Shown here piece after piece: positions 15,365 through 23,052 of a DNA stretch of 64,000 nucleotides. Under the pieces are notes generated by a model. It had not been told where the DNA came from, made no database searches, and saw only the letters and a list, made by a program, of their open reading frames with translations. Source of the DNA: CAUZIZ01 sp965218775 (GTDB lineage: Bacteria > Acidobacteriota > UBA6911 > RPQK01 > JAJDTT01); NCBI GenBank assembly GCA_965218775.1, contig CBDCLS010000004.1, positions 1,116,001 to 1,180,000 on the forward strand. Direction: 5' to 3'. Each line of letters begins with the position of its first letter. Position 1 is the first letter of the stretch. A program made the position numbers and the translations under genes.

Positions 15365-16543
15365 ATGGCATTCGAATTCAAGCTGCCAGACATCGGTGAG
15401 GGGATCGTGGAAGGCGAAATTGTCCGTTGGTTGGTCAAGGCAGGAGAGCAGCTCGACGAAGATCAGCCCATGGTCGAGGTCATGACCGACAAGGCTACGG
15501 TTGAGATCAGTTCCCCAGTGGCTGGTACCGTCTCCCGCTGCTTCGGTGAGTCGGGCGACGTGGTCAAGGTGGGAAGTGTCCTCGTCCTTATCAACACCGG
15601 TGGAGAAGAATCTCCTACCGAGCCGGCCCCCGTTTCCCCCGACGCTTCCATTCCGGTGCCGGCCCCTTCACTGCCGGCTGAACCGCTCCCTCAACGCGCA
15701 GGAGGCCCGGTCCTGGCCACTCCGGCCATACGTCGATTGGCGCGCGAGATGGAAGTGGATCTGTCCCAGGTAGCCGGTACGGGTCCTGGGGGGAGGGTCA
15801 GCAGAGAAGACCTTGAGCGGTTTCAGAAGGAGCCGGTTGCGGAAACGGGAGTCGAACGAACTTTGCCCTATCGCGGGATTCGCAGGCGTATTGGCGAGCG
15901 AATGGTGCAGTCCGTCGTCACGGCACCTCACTTCACCTACGTTGAAGAGATTGACGTCACGGAGCTGGTAGCTCTCCGTGACGAATACCGAAAATCGCCG
16001 GAATTCGAAGGTGTACGCCTAACCTATCTGCCCTTCATCATGAAAGCGCTGGTCATCGGCTTCAAGGAGTATCCCCTGCTCAACTCGACGTTGAATCAGG
16101 AAGCTGAAGTGATCGAGCTCAAGCAGCATTACAACATCGGGATTGCCACCCAGACGCCGGATGGGCTCATGGTGCCGGTGGTGAAGAACGCTGAAGGCAG
16201 GAACATTCAAGAACTCGCTGCCGAGATTGCCAGACTTTCCGAGGCGGCTCAAAAGGGGCAGATACAGTTAGAGGACCTTCAAGGCGGAACCTTTACCATC
16301 ACTAGCCTGGGAGCCCTGGGAGGGATCATGGCGACCCCCATCATCAACTTTCCGGAAGTTGCGATTTTGGGCGTGCACAAAATCATGCAAAGGCCTGTTG
16401 TCCGCTCCGGCGAGATTGTCATCCGCGAGATGATGAACTTGAGCCTTTCTCAGGATCACCGTGTGGTCGATGGCGCCATCGGCGCTCAGTTCATCCAGTT
16501 CATCAAGCCTCACTTGGAGAGCCCCGAGTCGTTGATCCACTAG
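15365..16543 (+). CDS. Dihydrolipoamide acyltransferase (E2) of a 2-oxoacid dehydrogenase
   Basis: Single lipoyl domain at the N-terminus with the modified Lys in MTDKATVE (K43); a Pro/Ala-rich linker; a peripheral-subunit-binding domain (ATPAIRRLAREMEVDL to GGRVSREDL); and an acetyltransferase domain ending in DHRVVDG with the catalytic His at about 365 and Asp at 369. It transfers the acyl group from the lipoyl arm to CoA and forms the complex core. 392 residues with one lipoyl domain fits branched-chain or Gram-positive-type E2. The stop codon is immediately followed by the palindromic element at 16544. Confidence 0.94.
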   Translation: MAFEFKLPDIGEGIVEGEIVRWLVKAGEQLDEDQPMVEVMTDKATVEISSPVAGTVSRCFGESGDVVKVGSVLVLINTGGEESPTEPAPVSPDASIPVPAPSLPAEPLPQRAGGPVLATPAIRRLAREMEVDLSQVAGTGPGGRVSREDLERFQKEPVAETGVERTLPYRGIRRRIGERMVQSVVTAPHFTYVEEIDVTELVALRDEYRKSPEFEGVRLTYLPFIMKALVIGFKEYPLLNSTLNQEAEVIELKQHYNIGIATQTPDGLMVPVVKNAEGRNIQELAAEIARLSEAAQKGQIQLEDLQGGTFTITSLGALGGIMATPIINFPEVAILGVHKIMQRPVVRSGEIVIREMMNLSLSQDHRVVDGAIGAQFIQFIKPHLESPESLIH

Positions 16544-16760
16544 AGTGAATTCCAAGATACAAGATACAAGATACAAACAAATACCAAATCACAATCACCA
16601 AATTCCAAACGATCCGGGCTTGTAGCTCGACTCGGGCCAGCAGCGTACCCTCGTTTTTCTGCTGCCGTGCCATCGCCGGCATTCCCAGGAGGTGACAGCG
16701 TTTTGATGCTTGGAATTTGGTATTTGTTTGTAACTTGTAACTTGTATCTTGGAATTCACT
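16544..16760. repeat. 217-bp inverted-repeat element filling the E2-dinB gap
   Basis: Arms at 16544-16609 and 16710-16760 are complementary over about 50 bp, both reading AGTGAATTCCAAGATACAAG inward, with the left arm carrying a small extra insertion. The AT-rich arms contrast with a GC-rich 100-bp loop. The element begins on the base after the E2 stop and ends five bases before the dinB start. No open frame or transposase. Confidence 0.85.
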
Positions 16761-16765
16761 ACTAG

Positions 16766-17845
16766 GTGCGTACCATTTTCCATGTCGACATGGACGCCTT
16801 CTATGCGTCCGTTGAGCAGCGGAACACTCCTGACTACCGGAAGCAGCCCGTCATCGTGGGTGCGGATCCTAAAGGGGGACAGGGAAGAGGAGTAGTTGCG
16901 GCCTGTTCCTACGAGGCCCGCCGTTACGGGATCCATTCAGCCATGCCGATCAGCAAGGCCTACCGGCTGTGCCCGGACGGAGTCTATCTGCGTCCCAATT
17001 TCTCCGAGTATACGAAAGTCAGTCGCTCCTTGAGGGATGTCTTCCGCTCCTTCACGGAGTTGGTCGAACCCCTCAGTATCGACGAAGCCTTCCTGGACAT
17101 GACGGGGCAGGTAGGGCCCAATTCCAATGGAATAGAACTGGCCAGGTCATTGAAGCAGGCCATCAGGGAGAAGGAAAGCTTGAGCGCCTCCATCGGAATC
17201 GCTCCCAACAAGTTCCTGGCCAAGATCGCATCGGACCTGGAGAAACCAGATGGCCTTGTGGTTGTCAACGAATCAGGGATCGAATCGTTTCTGGAGCCGC
17301 TTGAGATCAGAAGGCTCTGGGGTGTGGGGCCCAAGACGGAGGCCAGATTGAGGCAGAGGGGTATCAACACCATCCAAGAACTCCGCGAGGCGGATAAGGA
17401 AAGCTTGCTTCAGCACTTCGGTAAGTTGGGACAACATCTCTGGTCACTTTCCCGGGGAATCGATAGTCGGCCCGTCGTGACTCAGAGGAAACCAAAGTCG
17501 GTAGGGCACGAGAGGACGTTTGCAGAGGACGTCAAAGATATTGATACCTTGGAAACGACGCTCGAGCGCCTATCACAAAGTGTGGCGGAGCGACTGCACC
17601 GATCGGGACTTTCGGGTAAGACGGTGACTTTGAAGCTCCGGTATTCAGATTTCACAACCATCACCCGACAAAGCACCTTCCGAGATGTCCTCGATCAGGG
17701 CCCCGAGATTTTCTCGGTGGCCCGACGACTGCTGCAGAAGTTCCGAGACCCCCATCGAAGGGTGCGGCTGATCGGGGTTTCGGTTACGTCCCTGGAATCG
17801 CTCCCTTCGGGAAGCATGGGCAGACAGCTCAGCCTATTCGACTGA
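16766..17845 (+). CDS. dinB: DNA polymerase IV (Y-family translesion polymerase)
   Basis: Catalytic acidic residues are in HVDMDAFYASVEQ (D8, D10) and PLSIDEAF (D106, E107). CSYEARRYGIHSAMP and the helix-hairpin-helix and little-finger regions follow, with a C-terminal clamp-binding peptide QLSLF. Length, 359 residues, is normal. It performs error-prone bypass synthesis with the beta clamp. The only plausible start is GTG at 16766; the bases before it belong to the inverted-repeat element and contain no SD, so native translation signals seem to have been replaced. Confidence 0.95.
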   Translation: MRTIFHVDMDAFYASVEQRNTPDYRKQPVIVGADPKGGQGRGVVAACSYEARRYGIHSAMPISKAYRLCPDGVYLRPNFSEYTKVSRSLRDVFRSFTELVEPLSIDEAFLDMTGQVGPNSNGIELARSLKQAIREKESLSASIGIAPNKFLAKIASDLEKPDGLVVVNESGIESFLEPLEIRRLWGVGPKTEARLRQRGINTIQELREADKESLLQHFGKLGQHLWSLSRGIDSRPVVTQRKPKSVGHERTFAEDVKDIDTLETTLERLSQSVAERLHRSGLSGKTVTLKLRYSDFTTITRQSTFRDVLDQGPEIFSVARRLLQKFRDPHRRVRLIGVSVTSLESLPSGSMGRQLSLFD

Positions 17846-17863
17846 ACTGAGACTTCAACTGTT

Positions 17864-17898
17864 CGTCGCACGTCTGAACGTCGCACGTCGCACGTCTC
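17864..17898. repeat. Short GACGTGCGACG repeat R3, copy 2
   Basis: Inverted copy of the string at 6850-6885, differing by a one-base indel. It lies between the convergent dinB and serine acetyltransferase genes and may act as a hairpin at both 3' ends. Confidence 0.8.
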
Positions 17899-17935
17899 CT
17901 GTCCCCGGACGGTGACGCAAATGGGGTGGACACCA

Positions 17936-18856
17936 TTACTCGTTGGCGGTAATGCGGAGCTTGGGTACCTCGATCATGACCTTGGAGCCGGGGGGGACAC
18001 TGTTGATGATCCAGACATTGCCACCGATGATGGAATCCCGGCCAATGACCGTATTTCCCCCCAGAATGGTGGCCCCAGAGTAGACGACGACGTTGTCTTC
18101 GATGGTGGGATGTCGCTTCTTGGCGCGCGCTCTCTCCGCCCCCTTCTTGGGGAAGCTCAGCGCCCCCACGGTGACGCCCTGATAAAGCTTCACGTTCTCC
18201 CCGATCTTGGTTGTTTCGCCGATCACGACTCCCGTCCCGTGGTCGATGAAGAAGCGTCGACCGATCCGAGCTCCGGGATGGATATCGATGCCCGTCCTGC
18301 GATGGGCGTACTCGGTCATGATCCGTGGAATCAGCGGCACTTCAAGCAGATGAAGCTCATGCGCGATGCGGTAGGTTGTAATCGCCGTGGAGCAGGGGTA
18401 ACTGAAGATAATTTCGTCGAAGGACTTGGCCGCCGGGTCGCCGTCCATGGCAGCTTCGACGTCGATTTCGAGCAGATTCCGCAGTTCGGGAATGGCCTGA
18501 ATGAACTTCAGGCAGACGTCTTCGGCCTTCTGCAGACAATCATCGCAATCACCCTTGGATTCATGCTCGCACGTCTGGTGGAAGGCCTTGTAGAGTTCGT
18601 CAGTGAGCTGCTCATAGATCTCGTATAGGAGCTCGCCAACGTAATAGTCCACACTCCGATTGGTCACCGATTCTCTGCCGAAGTATCCCGGGAAGAGTAC
18701 CGTGCGGAGCTTGTTCAAGATCCCAACAATGGCGTTCTCGCTGGGAAGCGGAATTTCCCCCAAGTGCTGTAGGTGCAGCTCGGCATCGCGATAAGTGCGA
18801 ACGATCTTATTGATCAGGTCTGGGAGTTCCCTCTGTCTCTGCAGGTTTCTGATCAT
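17936..18856 (-). CDS. cysE: Serine O-acetyltransferase
   Basis: Left-handed beta-helix acetyltransferase making O-acetylserine for cysteine synthesis. The helical N-terminal domain ends in HRRTGIDIHPGARIG; hexapeptide repeats with the active His in FFIDHGTGVVIGET and GGNTVIG follow. The long N-terminal domain resembles the EpsC/plant-like subgroup rather than E. coli CysE. I take ATG 18856, preceded by AAGGAG six bases upstream, rather than the longer frame from 18931. An insert with three Cys in a short span (CEHESKGDCDDC, residues about 97-108) is unusual and could bind metal. It may cooperate with the sulfite reductase 8 kb away. Confidence 0.9.
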   Translation of the reverse strand: MIRNLQRQRELPDLINKIVRTYRDAELHLQHLGEIPLPSENAIVGILNKLRTVLFPGYFGRESVTNRSVDYYVGELLYEIYEQLTDELYKAFHQTCEHESKGDCDDCLQKAEDVCLKFIQAIPELRNLLEIDVEAAMDGDPAAKSFDEIIFSYPCSTAITTYRIAHELHLLEVPLIPRIMTEYAHRRTGIDIHPGARIGRRFFIDHGTGVVIGETTKIGENVKLYQGVTVGALSFPKKGAERARAKKRHPTIEDNVVVYSGATILGGNTVIGRDSIIGGNVWIINSVPPGSKVMIEVPKLRITANE

Positions 18857-18988
18857 CCTTCGCTCCTTCGAAATTTCGATCGAATCCATATTAACAATTC
18901 CGAGGCTGAGGTGGTAATGACCCCAAGCCAAGACTATTGATAGCCGACCGAAGTCAGTCCATACTCGGGACTCGATGGAGCAGCCAGA

Positions 18989-20149
18989 ATGACGGCAGCC
19001 AATCAGTTCCCGCTGACCAGGTTCTCGGAAGACGAAGAACTATTCCGGGAAAGCGTAGCCAGCTTTGCCCAGACCAGCATCCAACCCTTCGTAGCGGAGA
19101 TGGATCAAGAGGGGAAGTTCCGTCCCGACCTGATCGAGAACTTCTTCGAACTCGACCTAATGGGAATTGAGATTCCCGAATCCTGGGGTGGCGCAGGGGC
19201 CACTTTCTTCAAGTCGATACTGGCGGTGGAAGCGTTGAGCCGGGTTGATGCCTCCGCCGGGGTCATAGTCGATGTTCAGAACACGCTCGTCAATAACGCC
19301 ATCCTTCGCTGGGGAACCGACGACCAGAAAGAACGTTATCTGCCCCGACTGGCCTCGGAGTGGGTAGGGGCCTATGCACTCTCGGAAGCGAGTTCGGCCA
19401 GCGATGCCTTCTCCATGACCACTCAGGCGGACAGGCAAGGTGATCACTTTCTGTTGAGCGGTCAGAAGCTGTGGACTACGAATGCGGCTGAGGCAGACTT
19501 GTTTCTTGTCTTCGCCAACGCGGATCCAGAGAAGGGCTACAAGGGCATTACGGCCTTCCTCGTTGAGGCTGGTTCGCCCGGCCTCAAGCTGGGGAAGAAG
19601 GAGGATAAGCTGGGTATCCGGGCCTCCTCGACCTGCGAACTCATTCTGGAGAGGTGCCCCGTTGGTTTTTCGAATGTGCTGGGGGAGGTTGGGAATGGAT
19701 ACCGAGTTGCCATCGAAACCCTGAACGAGGGCAGGATCGGCATTGGTGCCCAGATGATTGGTCTCACCCAGGGAGCTCTCGAGTATGCCCTCGGCTACAC
19801 TCTGGAGCGCGAGGCGTTCGGCCAGCCGATCGCACAATTCCAGGGGGTGCAGTTTCCCTTGGCAGAAATGGCCACGCAGTTGGAGGCTGCCAGGCTTCTG
19901 GTTTACAACGTCGCCCGACTCAAGGAGGCCGGCCAGCCATTCGTGAAGGAGGCGGCCATGGCCAAGTACTTCAGTTCGCAAGTGGCCGAAAAGGTCACTT
20001 CGGGCGTGATCGAGCTCTATGGCGGCTACGGCTACACGAAAGACTATCCCGTCGAAAAATACTTTAGGGATGCCAAGATCGGCTCGATCTACGAGGGAAC
20101 CTCGAATATGCAGCTGGCGACCATCGCGAAGCAAATCCTGCGTAAGTAG
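18989..20149 (+). CDS. Acyl-CoA dehydrogenase (short/branched chain type)
   Basis: FAD enzyme of 386 residues that forms trans-2-enoyl-CoA and passes electrons to ETF. Signature segments are ALSEASSASDAF and ELYGGYGYTKDYPVEKYFRD; the catalytic Glu is in YEGTSNMQ (about residue 369), the position used by short- and medium-chain enzymes. Gene context (a BCKDH-like complex upstream and etfAB at 45-47 kb) supports a branched-chain acyl-CoA substrate, but butyryl-CoA is equally possible. MutY starts 3 bp downstream. Confidence 0.93.
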   Translation: MTAANQFPLTRFSEDEELFRESVASFAQTSIQPFVAEMDQEGKFRPDLIENFFELDLMGIEIPESWGGAGATFFKSILAVEALSRVDASAGVIVDVQNTLVNNAILRWGTDDQKERYLPRLASEWVGAYALSEASSASDAFSMTTQADRQGDHFLLSGQKLWTTNAAEADLFLVFANADPEKGYKGITAFLVEAGSPGLKLGKKEDKLGIRASSTCELILERCPVGFSNVLGEVGNGYRVAIETLNEGRIGIGAQMIGLTQGALEYALGYTLEREAFGQPIAQFQGVQFPLAEMATQLEAARLLVYNVARLKEAGQPFVKEAAMAKYFSSQVAEKVTSGVIELYGGYGYTKDYPVEKYFRDAKIGSIYEGTSNMQLATIAKQILRK

Positions 20150-20152
20150 CAA

Positions 20153-21268
20153 ATGAAGTCCAGGTCAGCCAGGCGAAGGCTCCAGCTGCCGATCTCTATC
20201 GAGGAGTTCGCGAGCCGACTCCTCGAATGGTACACACGGCACAAACGAGATCTTCCCTGGCGCCGCCAGCCCGAACCTTACCGCGTGCTCCTTTCTGAGT
20301 TCATGCTGCAGCAAACGCAAGTGAAGACGGTGCTGCCCTACTACGAGAGATTCCTGCAGGTTTATCCGAGGCTCGAGGATCTGGCTCGAAGCGAAGAGAG
20401 CGAGGTGCTTTCGGCCTGGTCAGGCCTTGGGTACTACAACCGGGCTCGCAACCTGCATCGAACCGCGCAATTGATTTGCGAAAAACACGACGGCACGCTC
20501 CCGAGGGAATATGACCAGGTCTTGGAACTGCCCGGGGTCGGCCGCTATACCGCAGGAGCGCTTCTCTCCATTGCCTACGGCGAACCACTGCCCATCCTGG
20601 ATGGCAATATCCAGCGGCTCCTCGCCCGATACTTGAAGATCCGACAGGACCTGACTGGGTCTGGCGCCGAACCGTTGTGGGACCTGCTCTCGCAGATGGT
20701 GCAGGAGCCGTTGGTGGGCGAGCGCGTCTCTGATTTCAACCAGGCCCTGATGGAAATAGGTGCTCTCGTCTGCACTTCCCAGAATCCTCTCTGCAGCGAG
20801 TGTCCCTTGGGAGAGAGCTGCCTGGCAAGAAAGGATGGGATCCAGGAAGAGCTGCCGGTGCGGAAGAGACCGCGCAAGGTACAGAGCTTTCAGTTTGCCG
20901 CCGTAGTCGTTCCCCGGAACGGAAGATTTCTGCTGATGCAGAACCGCGAGAGTAAATTTCTTAGAGGATTCTGGGAGTTTCCCAAGGTGGCGCTCCTGAT
21001 TGGCCAGGGGGTCCCATCGCCACAACTTCTGGAGCAGACTTTCGAAGACGCCCATGGCTTGAAGATCGAGATGGCGGAGAGTTTCCCCTCTGTTGACCAT
21101 CGGATTACCTTCAGGAAGCTCCGATTTCATCCATTTCGAGCTCGTCTGAAGGAAGATCCAGCAGAGTCCAAGGGTTTCGTGTGGGCAAGCTTGGGGGCGA
21201 AAAGGGACTATCCAGTCCCATCCTTTGTCGGAAAGATAGTCAAGCGTACTAGAGTGGAGATAAGCTGA
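20153..21268 (+). CDS. mutY: A/G-specific adenine glycosylase
   Basis: Base-excision enzyme removing adenine opposite 8-oxoguanine. Catalytic Glu in SEFMLQQTQ (E49), helix-hairpin-helix LPGVGRYTAGA and catalytic Asp D150 in ILDGNIQR. The [4Fe-4S] cysteines C207, C214, C217 and C223 have the canonical C-X6-C-X2-C-X5-C spacing. A NUDIX-like 8-oxoG-sensing domain forms the C-terminus. Its ATG is 3 bp after the acyl-CoA dehydrogenase stop, so it is probably cotranscribed with that gene. The TGA stop falls in the first bases of repeat R1 copy 2. Confidence 0.95.
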   Translation: MKSRSARRRLQLPISIEEFASRLLEWYTRHKRDLPWRRQPEPYRVLLSEFMLQQTQVKTVLPYYERFLQVYPRLEDLARSEESEVLSAWSGLGYYNRARNLHRTAQLICEKHDGTLPREYDQVLELPGVGRYTAGALLSIAYGEPLPILDGNIQRLLARYLKIRQDLTGSGAEPLWDLLSQMVQEPLVGERVSDFNQALMEIGALVCTSQNPLCSECPLGESCLARKDGIQEELPVRKRPRKVQSFQFAAVVVPRNGRFLLMQNRESKFLRGFWEFPKVALLIGQGVPSPQLLEQTFEDAHGLKIEMAESFPSVDHRITFRKLRFHPFRARLKEDPAESKGFVWASLGAKRDYPVPSFVGKIVKRTRVEIS

Positions 21269-21409
21269 AACTTCATTTGCAGAAGTAGCTTTGGCCTCCA
21301 GGCCGAAGTCTTATTCTTCTGCGCCTTTGGCTCGGACGGCGGCCTGGAGGCCCCCTCTATCGCCGGACCCAAAGTTTCTTTCTCGAATGGAGCCAGCGCT
21401 TCTGGGGGC
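21265..21409 (+). repeat. Dispersed repeat R1, copy 2
   Basis: Nearly identical to 191-337 (hairpin arms on GGCCTCCAGGCC, then TTCTCGAATGG), with a diverged tail. The mutY stop codon is contained in its leading CTGAAAC. Confidence 0.85.
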
Positions 21410-21450
21410 GGGACAGAGTGAGCATTAAACCGCTGCAGCCAACAGAGCCG

Positions 21451-21581
21451 CGAACGGGTGGACTGCCAGTATTACGAAGCCAAGTCCGGCAGAGCCGCGA
21501 ACGACTTGACTTGTCTGTAATAAGAGCCCAAGTTTCGGCCGTCGAGGACGACGAAGGCGGGAGCGAGCTGGACAACAGCAG
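21451..21581 (-). repeat. Dispersed repeat R4, copy 2
   Basis: Inverted copy of the repeats at 11861-11970 and 60948-61070, including GTCCTCGACGGCCG on the minus strand. It sits 40 bp after R1 copy 2, as R4 copy 3 sits beside R1 copy 3. Confidence 0.8.
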
Positions 21582-21703
21582 AATTTTGCCTATCCCCGAC
21601 CCGATTTCCGAGCAGCGGCCGTTCAGCATGATCTTCCCTGTCTTCAACCAGTGACCCCTCTTCTCCCATTATCCCTTCAAAGCCTACCGACGGAGAAGCT
21701 ACA

Positions 21704-22678
21704 ATGGTGCAAATGAGAATGACGCGAATTCTTCCCATATTTGCCCTGTGCCTCGCTTCGCCCGCACTGCTTCCAGCCCAAAGGGATCGAGCCCCGCGGC
21801 GCCTTGAGAACCCGGAGGACCTCCAGCTCCCGGGAGGCTCCAGATTGGAGTTTCGAAGCTTCCGATCGAGTGCTCTCGACAAGGACGCCAGCTACAGCAT
21901 TTTAACCCCACCCTCCTACGACAAAGAGCCGGAGAGGCGATTCCCGGTGATCTACTTTCTTCATGGTCTCAATAACGATCACACCAGCTGGGCCACCCCC
22001 CGCTACGGCAATCTTCCACTACAGGTCGAGACCTTCCTGAAAAAGGGCAAGACTCCGGAGTTCCTGCTGGTGCATCCAGACGGCGAAAATAGTCTCTACA
22101 CCGATTCCCTGGATGGCACCGGAGAGTACGAAACCTACATTCGAAGAGATTTGATTTCAGAGGTGGAGAAGAACTTCCGGGTACAGACCGGCCGCTCCGG
22201 GCGTGCTCTCGGGGGAGTCTCAATGGGTGGGTATGGTGCGCTGAAGATTGCGATGAGACACCCAAAGGAGTTTGCTTCTGCCTCAGGAACGTCTCCCATA
22301 GTCTTCCTCGGGGAAGATCCTTCGAACTCATTGGCGAATCGAGAGTCGAGAAGGGGAGGATACGTCCTACGCCTTATCGGACGCACTTTCGGCGACCCCT
22401 TCAACCGGGAGCACTGGCGGGAAAACAGCCTCGAGACTCTGGCCCGCACGGCCTCCTTGGACCAACTGAACATCCATTTTTCCTATGGAACGGCCGACCG
22501 TTACAATCGGATGTTTCCGATGGAGCAGGGCGTGAAGACGCTGGACCAGATTCTGAGCGAGCGGGGAATCGCGCATACCTGCCAGATCTACGAAGATGAG
22601 CCGCACGGCTGGGAGCTGGTTCGATCCCACCTCGATGAAACCCTGGCCTTTCTTTCCCAGACCTTTTCGCATCCCTAG
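21704..22678 (+). CDS. Secreted esterase (esterase D / S-formylglutathione hydrolase-like fold)
   Basis: Alpha/beta hydrolase: oxyanion segment FLHGLNNDHTSW, nucleophile elbow GGVSMGGYGAL (Ser), Asp in GTADRYNR and His in EPHGWELV. The N-terminus has a signal peptide ending near LLPAQ, so it is periplasmic or secreted. GGAG lies eight bases before the ATG. Members hydrolyse short-chain acyl or feruloyl esters; a role in releasing esterified plant or algal polymers is possible. Flanked by R4 upstream and element B downstream; no operon partner. Confidence 0.87.
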   Translation: MVQMRMTRILPIFALCLASPALLPAQRDRAPRRLENPEDLQLPGGSRLEFRSFRSSALDKDASYSILTPPSYDKEPERRFPVIYFLHGLNNDHTSWATPRYGNLPLQVETFLKKGKTPEFLLVHPDGENSLYTDSLDGTGEYETYIRRDLISEVEKNFRVQTGRSGRALGGVSMGGYGALKIAMRHPKEFASASGTSPIVFLGEDPSNSLANRESRRGGYVLRLIGRTFGDPFNREHWRENSLETLARTASLDQLNIHFSYGTADRYNRMFPMEQGVKTLDQILSERGIAHTCQIYEDEPHGWELVRSHLDETLAFLSQTFSHP

Positions 22679-22730
22679 CAGCCTGCGACTGGAATAGATC
22701 TTCTCCTTCGGCTAACCTGGGCCCACCTCT

Positions 22731-23002
22731 AGTACCATGTCACACATGTAGTGGCGGGTTTGCAGAGGGGGCTTGCGAGGCGAGATCAAGGCGGGAGGAG
22801 GAAGACGATGCTTGGCCATCTTCGACGACGACCAACACAGAGATCGTCCGCAACCCCCGTCTGCCCTGTGGGTGGCGACGGGACGGGCCGATGGCTTTGT
22901 CTCTCCTCCTCCACGATGAAAAACATCGCGTCGGCGTCGTTTCGCGCCCTCGACGCCGTCGCGTTCGCCACAAACCCGACACTACATGTGTGACATGGTA
23001 CT
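22731..23002. mobile_element. Palindromic element B (272 bp, 32-bp inverted ends)
   Basis: Ends 22731-22762 and 22971-23002 pair with one mismatch and begin AGTACCATGTCACACATGTA. The core matches element A (7509-7780) in the other orientation at about 90%, while the arms differ at most positions yet remain self-complementary. The core can form a stem of about 12 bp near its 3' end (GCGTCGGCGTCG with CGACGCCGTCGC) and a GGAGGAGGAAGAC/GTCTCTCCTCCTCC stem. No transposase. Confidence 0.85.
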
Positions 23003-23052
23003 AGGCTTCACAGAAATCCCAGAGGATTATCTATCTCTCTAGTGGGGAATCG

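Noticed and set aside
18989..20152. 331-codon minus-strand frame opposite the acyl-CoA dehydrogenase
   Set aside because: The plus frame has full dehydrogenase motifs; the opposite frame has none.
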